From: Winogradskyella schleiferi
Lineage (GTDB): Bacteria > Bacteroidota > Bacteroidia > Flavobacteriales > Flavobacteriaceae
Length of the DNA: 64,000 nucleotides
Reading direction: 5' to 3'
Assembly: GCF_013394655.1 (NCBI RefSeq)
Contig: NZ_CP053351.1
Coordinates: forward strand, 3,512,001 to 3,576,000
Below, in pieces: positions 60,462 through 64,000 of this stretch (position 1 is its first letter; every line of letters begins with the position of its first letter). The notes beneath the pieces were generated by a model. That model was not told the origin of the DNA. It searched no databases and was given only the letters and a program-made list of their open reading frames with translations. The position numbers and the translations under genes were made by a program.

Positions 60462-61667
60462 CTAATTTGAAGTGTGCGTTTTTTCTAAAGCATAAAAAGT
60501 GGCCTGCGCATAGTCATCAGCATCTCCAGAATTGTTCACATGATATACGCCAGCTTTAAAATACATGTATTGTCCACCAACATTAAAGCCACTATTAGCC
60601 ATATTGACAGTATTCACAACATCATCCTTACCTTCTCTGATGATTGTAACCGTTAAATCATCTCCAACGACTTTAATAGTATAGCTAAATTTTTCATCGA
60701 GTGCTATTCCATCAGCAGGATTCGATGCACTACTACTCCTTGAACCTATCATATCATACCATTGTTCAGCACCATTTCCATCAGTAGGTTCGTGGGCAAA
60801 ATAAATAGAACCCAATGCATTGTTTGGTAGTTTTCTATAGTAAATACGAATGGGCTCATCGTTATTCGCGTGAATTTGCCCTATAATTACACGTCCTATA
60901 TGGCTACTACTACCTGTTGTTGTTACATGATTTACCGCAAGTGTAGCATTCATTTCGCCATCATAACCAGCAGCAGCGCTTATATCGGCTGCAGGCGCTG
61001 TACCAAAAACCCAATTGTTTCCATTAACTCCTTGGGTACTTATACTGGTATTGGTGCCTCTGAGCATTTCCCGTAACTCTACTCTCGTGTAACTTGTATT
61101 TACAGAAGTTGTAAAGCCCTCTACTGGACATTTAAAAACCATGCCACCATCGTCGGCCGTATAAAAGTAACTACTATTTTCATAGCCATTGTTAATCTGA
61201 CTAACCGAAATTGTAGTGGCTGTACCATTGCCTTGATTTACCGGAATACTGAGATTCCAAGTCGATAAATTGAAATTTTCTGAAGGCGCTTTATTTGGAT
61301 CTAATGTTCCTGAGGTATTTTCTGCTGCTATTTGTGTAATTGTTAAGTCTCTTGAAACACTGCCACCCGAAACCGTTACAATTCCTGTACGATTATTAAA
61401 AGTTGGGTTTGCCGCTACAGAAACAATTATAGTACCACTATTAGTTCCACTTGAAGGTGTTGTAGAAATCCAGTTGACATTTTCACTTACTGTCCAATCT
61501 AAATTAGAAGTCACCAAAACAGTTTGCAAGCCTTCGTTTGCAGAAAATTCTGAAACTGAAGATATTTCTAAATTTTCTATTGGTTCTTCATCAACCGTAT
61601 CGTTAGAACTACAACTAACAATATTTATAAAAGTGAATAATGTAAAAGCAATGCTTAATGATTTCAT
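60462..61667 (-). CDS. Alginate lyase, polysaccharide lyase family 7, with BACON domain (lipoprotein)
   Basis: The protein has 401 residues with a lipoprotein signal (TLFTFINIVSC, Cys about 19) and a BACON carbohydrate-associated domain (about 40-115; TSNLDWTVSENVNWISTTPS). The PL7 catalytic domain (about 130-400) has the three family motifs RVELREML, IGQIHAN and YFKAGVYHV. It should cleave alginate by beta-elimination at the cell surface. No other alginate-utilisation genes (PL17, susCD) are nearby, so it is an isolated lyase. Confidence 0.92.
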   Translation of the reverse strand: MKSLSIAFTLFTFINIVSCSSNDTVDEEPIENLEISSVSEFSANEGLQTVLVTSNLDWTVSENVNWISTTPSSGTNSGTIIVSVAANPTFNNRTGIVTVSGGSVSRDLTITQIAAENTSGTLDPNKAPSENFNLSTWNLSIPVNQGNGTATTISVSQINNGYENSSYFYTADDGGMVFKCPVEGFTTSVNTSYTRVELREMLRGTNTSISTQGVNGNNWVFGTAPAADISAAAGYDGEMNATLAVNHVTTTGSSSHIGRVIIGQIHANNDEPIRIYYRKLPNNALGSIYFAHEPTDGNGAEQWYDMIGSRSSSASNPADGIALDEKFSYTIKVVGDDLTVTIIREGKDDVVNTVNMANSGFNVGGQYMYFKAGVYHVNNSGDADDYAQATFYALEKTHTSN

Positions 61668-61900
61668 ATAGCTATAATATTAGTTTTTATCCTCGTGGTA
61701 TGTTCGTTTCTGCCCGAGCAAAAGTAGCTTGCAAGTTAGTGATCTTAACTAAGTATACGAAACTTCGTTTTTTGAGGTTGTATATTTTTTATAGTAAAAA
61801 TAATAAAAATCAAGTATAATCATTTAAACCCAAAGAAAACATAAAAAACGCAAAATGAATTCAGATTCCATTTAATTTATATATTTTTGTCCAATCAAAA
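61668..61900. other. AT-rich spacer, alginate lyase / metK, with metK promoter
   Basis: The lyase leader contains TATAGCTATA (61670-61679). TATTTTTG at 61882-61889 (plus strand) matches the -7 consensus and would start the metK transcript near 61896, right at the structured leader. No gene was found in the rest. Confidence 0.5.
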
Positions 61901-62060
61901 TTAAGAGGAAAAATTTGTCTGATTGCAACCTCTCGTGCTGACTTGTTCAGCACCTGTTCTCAAGAACAGATCCTGAAATAAATTCAGGATAAAAAATGCT
62001 AAAGCAGTAAGTTTAGGACTTCTCTAGCGACCCAGCAATCTCAAGTTTTTTTTATAATAA
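61900..62060 (+). promoter_or_regulatory. Structured metK leader, SAM-I-clan riboswitch candidate
   Basis: The leader shows, in order, AGAGGA (61904-61909), a tiny P2-like loop holding CTG, GCAACC (61925-61930), and a variable region of three tandem hairpins (61935-61990). Then follow GCTAAAGCAG (61998-62007), hairpin AAGT/ACTT (62009-62021) and TTCTCT (62020-62025) able to pair with AGAGGA. GCAACC, GCUAAA, a CTG:CAG pseudoknot and the closing stem reproduce the SAM-I layout. A T-run follows at 62046-62053. The exact family is uncertain. Confidence 0.55.
61935..61990. repeat. Three tandem hairpins (family E) inside the metK leader
   Basis: GTGCTGA/TCAGCAC (61935-61953), TGTTCT/AGAACA (61955-61968) and ATCCTGAA/TTCAGGAT (61970-61990) follow each other. 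The third matches the family E arms at 46165-46210. They occupy the place of the variable P3 stem in the proposed riboswitch. Confidence 0.7.
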
Positions 62061-62085
62061 CCATAACCTAAAAACAATAGGAATT

Positions 62086-63339
62086 ATGCCATATTTATTT
62101 ACTTCGGAAAGTGTTTCTGAAGGCCATCCAGACAAAGTTGCAGATCAAATTAGTGATGCTTTAATCGATAATTTTTTAGCTTTCGATCCTGAATCTAAAG
62201 TAGCTTGCGAAACGTTAGTCACCACAGGGCAAGTCGTTCTTGCTGGCGAGGTAAAATCCAACACCTATTTAGATGTACAAAAAATTGCCAGAGATACCAT
62301 AAACAAAATAGGCTACACTAAAAGTGCTTATATGTTTGATGGCAATTCTTGTGGTGTTTTTTCAGCTATTCACGAACAATCGGAAGAGATTAATCGTGGT
62401 GTGGATAGAGCCACAAAAGAAGAACAAGGTGCTGGTGACCAAGGTATGATGTTTGGTTACGCCACAAATGAAACCGACAATTTTATGCCTTTGGCTTTAG
62501 ATTTGTCGCACAATATTTTAAAAGAGTTGGCAGAATTACGTCGCGAAAATAAAGACATTACTTATTTGAGACCTGATTCGAAAAGTCAGGTAACTATTGA
62601 ATATAGTGATGACAATGTACCACAACGCATCGATTCTATCGTAGTTTCTACGCAGCATGACGAGTTTGATACTGATGATGATATGTTGGCGAAAATTAGA
62701 AAGGATATCATTGAGATATTAATTCCTAGAGTCATTGCTAAGTTGCCGGAACATATTCAAAATTTATTTAATGATGACATCACCTATCACATCAATCCAA
62801 CTGGAAAGTTTGTTATTGGCGGACCACATGGAGATACAGGTTTAACCGGTCGTAAGATTATTGTTGATACTTATGGTGGAAAAGGCGCACATGGTGGAGG
62901 CGCATTTTCAGGAAAAGATCCAAGTAAAGTAGATCGAAGTGCTGCTTATGCTACACGGCATATCGCCAAAAATTTAGTTGCTGCCGGATTATGTGATGAA
63001 ATTCTGGTACAGGTCTCTTACGCTATTGGTGTTGTAAAACCAATGGCCATATTTGTTGATACCTACGGTACTTGCCATTTTAATTTAACCGATGGCGAAA
63101 TCGCAAAAACTGTAGAAAAACTATTTGATATGCGTCCTGCTGCTATAGAAAGTCGTTTAAAATTAAGACAACCAATGTATAGCGAAACAGCAGCCTATGG
63201 CCATATGGGAAGACAACATGAAGTGGTCAGCAAATCATTTCAGCAACCCAATGGAGAATCTATTACATTAGATGTAGAGTTGTTTACATGGGAAAAGTTG
63301 GATTATGTTGATAAAGTGAAAGCGGCTTTTGAAATTTAG
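62086..63339 (+). CDS. metK: S-adenosylmethionine synthase
   Basis: MetK makes SAM from methionine and [39 protein letters not shown], the P-loop-like [20 protein letters not shown] and [19 protein letters not shown] are invariant family motifs; 417 residues. The 190-base leader with conserved-looking structure suggests feedback by its own product. The terminator at 63362-63399 follows. Confidence 0.97.
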   Translation: MPYLFTSESVSEGHPDKVADQISDALIDNFLAFDPESKVACETLVTTGQVVLAGEVKSNTYLDVQKIARDTINKIGYTKSAYMFDGNSCGVFSAIHEQSEEINRGVDRATKEEQGAGDQGMMFGYATNETDNFMPLALDLSHNILKELAELRRENKDITYLRPDSKSQVTIEYSDDNVPQRIDSIVVSTQHDEFDTDDDMLAKIRKDIIEILIPRVIAKLPEHIQNLFNDDITYHINPTGKFVIGGPHGDTGLTGRKIIVDTYGGKGAHGGGAFSGKDPSKVDRSAAYATRHIAKNLVAAGLCDEILVQVSYAIGVVKPMAIFVDTYGTCHFNLTDGEIAKTVEKLFDMRPAAIESRLKLRQPMYSETAAYGHMGRQHEVVSKSFQQPNGESITLDVELFTWEKLDYVDKVKAAFEI

Positions 63340-63361
63340 TGAAATAATTAAATTCAGATAT

Positions 63362-63399
63362 AAAAAACACCCTAACTGTTATTGTAGTTAGGGTGTTTT
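63362..63399. terminator. Bidirectional intrinsic terminator, metK / folA
   Basis: AAACACCCTAACT (63365-63377) pairs with AGTTAGGGTGTTT (63386-63398) across an 8-base loop, with A and T tracts. It lies between convergent genes. Confidence 0.92.
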
Positions 63400-63449
63400 A
63401 GTTTAAATAGCCAACATTTAAAATTCAATTATGACAAAAAAACCTGTCA

Positions 63450-64000
63450 CTATTTCCTGATATACGTAATAAATGAAAACGCATACGCATGATTATCATC
63501 GGCATTATGAGTTTTTCTGTTCACTTCTTCCCATTTGGATTTATCAATTTCCGGGAAAAATGCGTCTGCATTTTCGAAGGTGGAATGTACTCGCGTAATT
63601 TCTAGCTTATCCACTAAAGGCATCGCTTGTTTATATATTTCGCCACCACCAATTACAAACGGCTGTTTATCAAATCTAGCTGCATCAAGCGCATCCTCTA
63701 AAGAGTTTACAACAATAACACCTTGAGGAACTTTGTAATCCTTTTGCCTTGTTATGACAATATGTGTTCTATTCGGTAAGGGCTTTGGGAAACTTTCAAA
63801 AGTTTTGCGTCCCATAATAATATGGTGACCATTGGTCAGTGATTTAAAATGTTTAAGATCATCACTTAAATGCCATATCAGACTATTATCTCTTCCGATA
63901 GCATTGTCTTCTCCAGCAGCAACAATAATAGTTAATTCAGAGGTCTTTTTTTTTTCAGAAACTTTAGAAGTTTCCTTCGCTTCATTATAAGCTTGCGTTT
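63450..64000 (-). CDS. folA: Dihydrofolate reductase with an N-terminal extension (5' end outside window)
   Basis: Reads from the window edge to a stop at 63450. The DHFR domain begins TIIVAAGEDNAIGRDNSLIW, then HLSDDLKHFKSLTNGHHIIM, GRKTFESFPKPLPNRTHIVI, FVIGGGEIYKQAMPLVDKLE and ENADAFFPEID; all core motifs are present. Before it the frame stays open with at least 23 more residues (ending SEKKKTSEL) and no ATG. So this is not a short ORF starting at the internal Met of MGRKTFE. Flavobacterial DHFRs with an N-terminal 2TM domain and Lys/Glu-rich linker are known to me, and this extension fits that linker. Confidence 0.9.
   Translation of the reverse strand, partial: TQAYNEAKETSKVSEKKKTSELTIIVAAGEDNAIGRDNSLIWHLSDDLKHFKSLTNGHHIIMGRKTFESFPKPLPNRTHIVITRQKDYKVPQGVIVVNSLEDALDAARFDKQPFVIGGGEIYKQAMPLVDKLEITRVHSTFENADAFFPEIDKSKWEEVNRKTHNADDNHAYAFSFITYIRK

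Noticed and set aside
63450..63815. Short dihydrofolate reductase starting at MGRKTFE
   Set aside because: Core DHFR motifs (VAAGEDNAIG, LIWHLSDDL) lie upstream in the same open frame, so this Met is internal.
1..64000. Prophage, integron or complete insertion sequence
   Set aside because: No transposase, integrase, phage structural gene or long terminal repeats were found; mobile signals are limited to short palindromes and the S23 unit.

Overview
The window is about 36-38% GC by eye and looks like the chromosome of a marine Flavobacteriaceae (Bacteroidota). Four things point there. It carries the gliding gene gldA and two secreted proteins with type IX secretion C-terminal sorting domains. 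It has a BACON-domain alginate lyase and a fused E1 alpha/beta 2-oxoacid dehydrogenase. Its promoters follow the Bacteroidota -7 pattern TAnnTTTG. Start codons generally lack Shine-Dalgarno sequences. No tRNA, rRNA, CRISPR array or complete insertion sequence was seen.

Layout. (1) 365-18190, plus strand: a complete aerobic phenylacetyl-CoA (paa) catabolic operon in the order paaE-A-B-C-D-G-[PLP dehydratase]-H-[four-helix-bundle gene]-I-[ypfJ-type protease]-J-Z-[GIY-YIG]-F-[T9SS protein]-Y. The bracketed genes are not phenylacetate enzymes and several sit beside small repeats. No phenylacetate-CoA ligase (paaK) is present. (2) 18296-23660: an Lrp/AsnC regulator divergent from a branched-chain 2-oxoacid dehydrogenase E2, then ilvE, then fused E1, with ilvE between two copies of a palindromic repeat. 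(3) 23774-29220: an ECF sigma factor, a putative anti-sigma protein and a coiled-coil/beta-barrel protein, then a polyprenyl synthetase and a secreted T9SS protein. (4) 29292-40187: rlmN, queA, aroA, a MazG-like pyrophosphatase, two DUF3857 transglutaminase-like proteins, a YdjM-like membrane protein, dtd and rsgA on the minus strand, plus one small plus-strand gene. (5) 40380-46356: pfkA and an aromatic amino acid operon (pheA, aminotransferase, tyrA, DAHP synthase/chorismate mutase) preceded by an attenuator whose 16-residue leader peptide has eight aromatic residues. (6) 46528-50999: gldA, pta-ackA. (7) 50985-60429: DUF2807 and PagL-like outer-membrane genes, then cysteine and sulfate assimilation genes (cysM, cysE, ferredoxin-NADP reductase, cobA, sulfite reductase, cysH, DUF2061, Rrf2 regulator). 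(8) 60462-64000: an alginate lyase, metK with a structured leader that looks like a SAM-I-clan riboswitch, and a dihydrofolate reductase running off the end.

The most unusual feature is the density of short palindromic interspersed repeats. At least nine families occur. Many end within a few bases of a start codon, some are nested inside others, and at least five appear translated in frame inside conserved enzymes (PaaA, PaaD, E2, E1, AroA). One family (1495-1590 and 30529-30638) keeps short conserved segments but has unrelated, still-paired hairpins, which is the signature of a structured RNA. A four-helix-bundle gene is bounded by 25-bp near-perfect inverted repeats and looks like a minimal mobile unit dropped between paaH and paaI.
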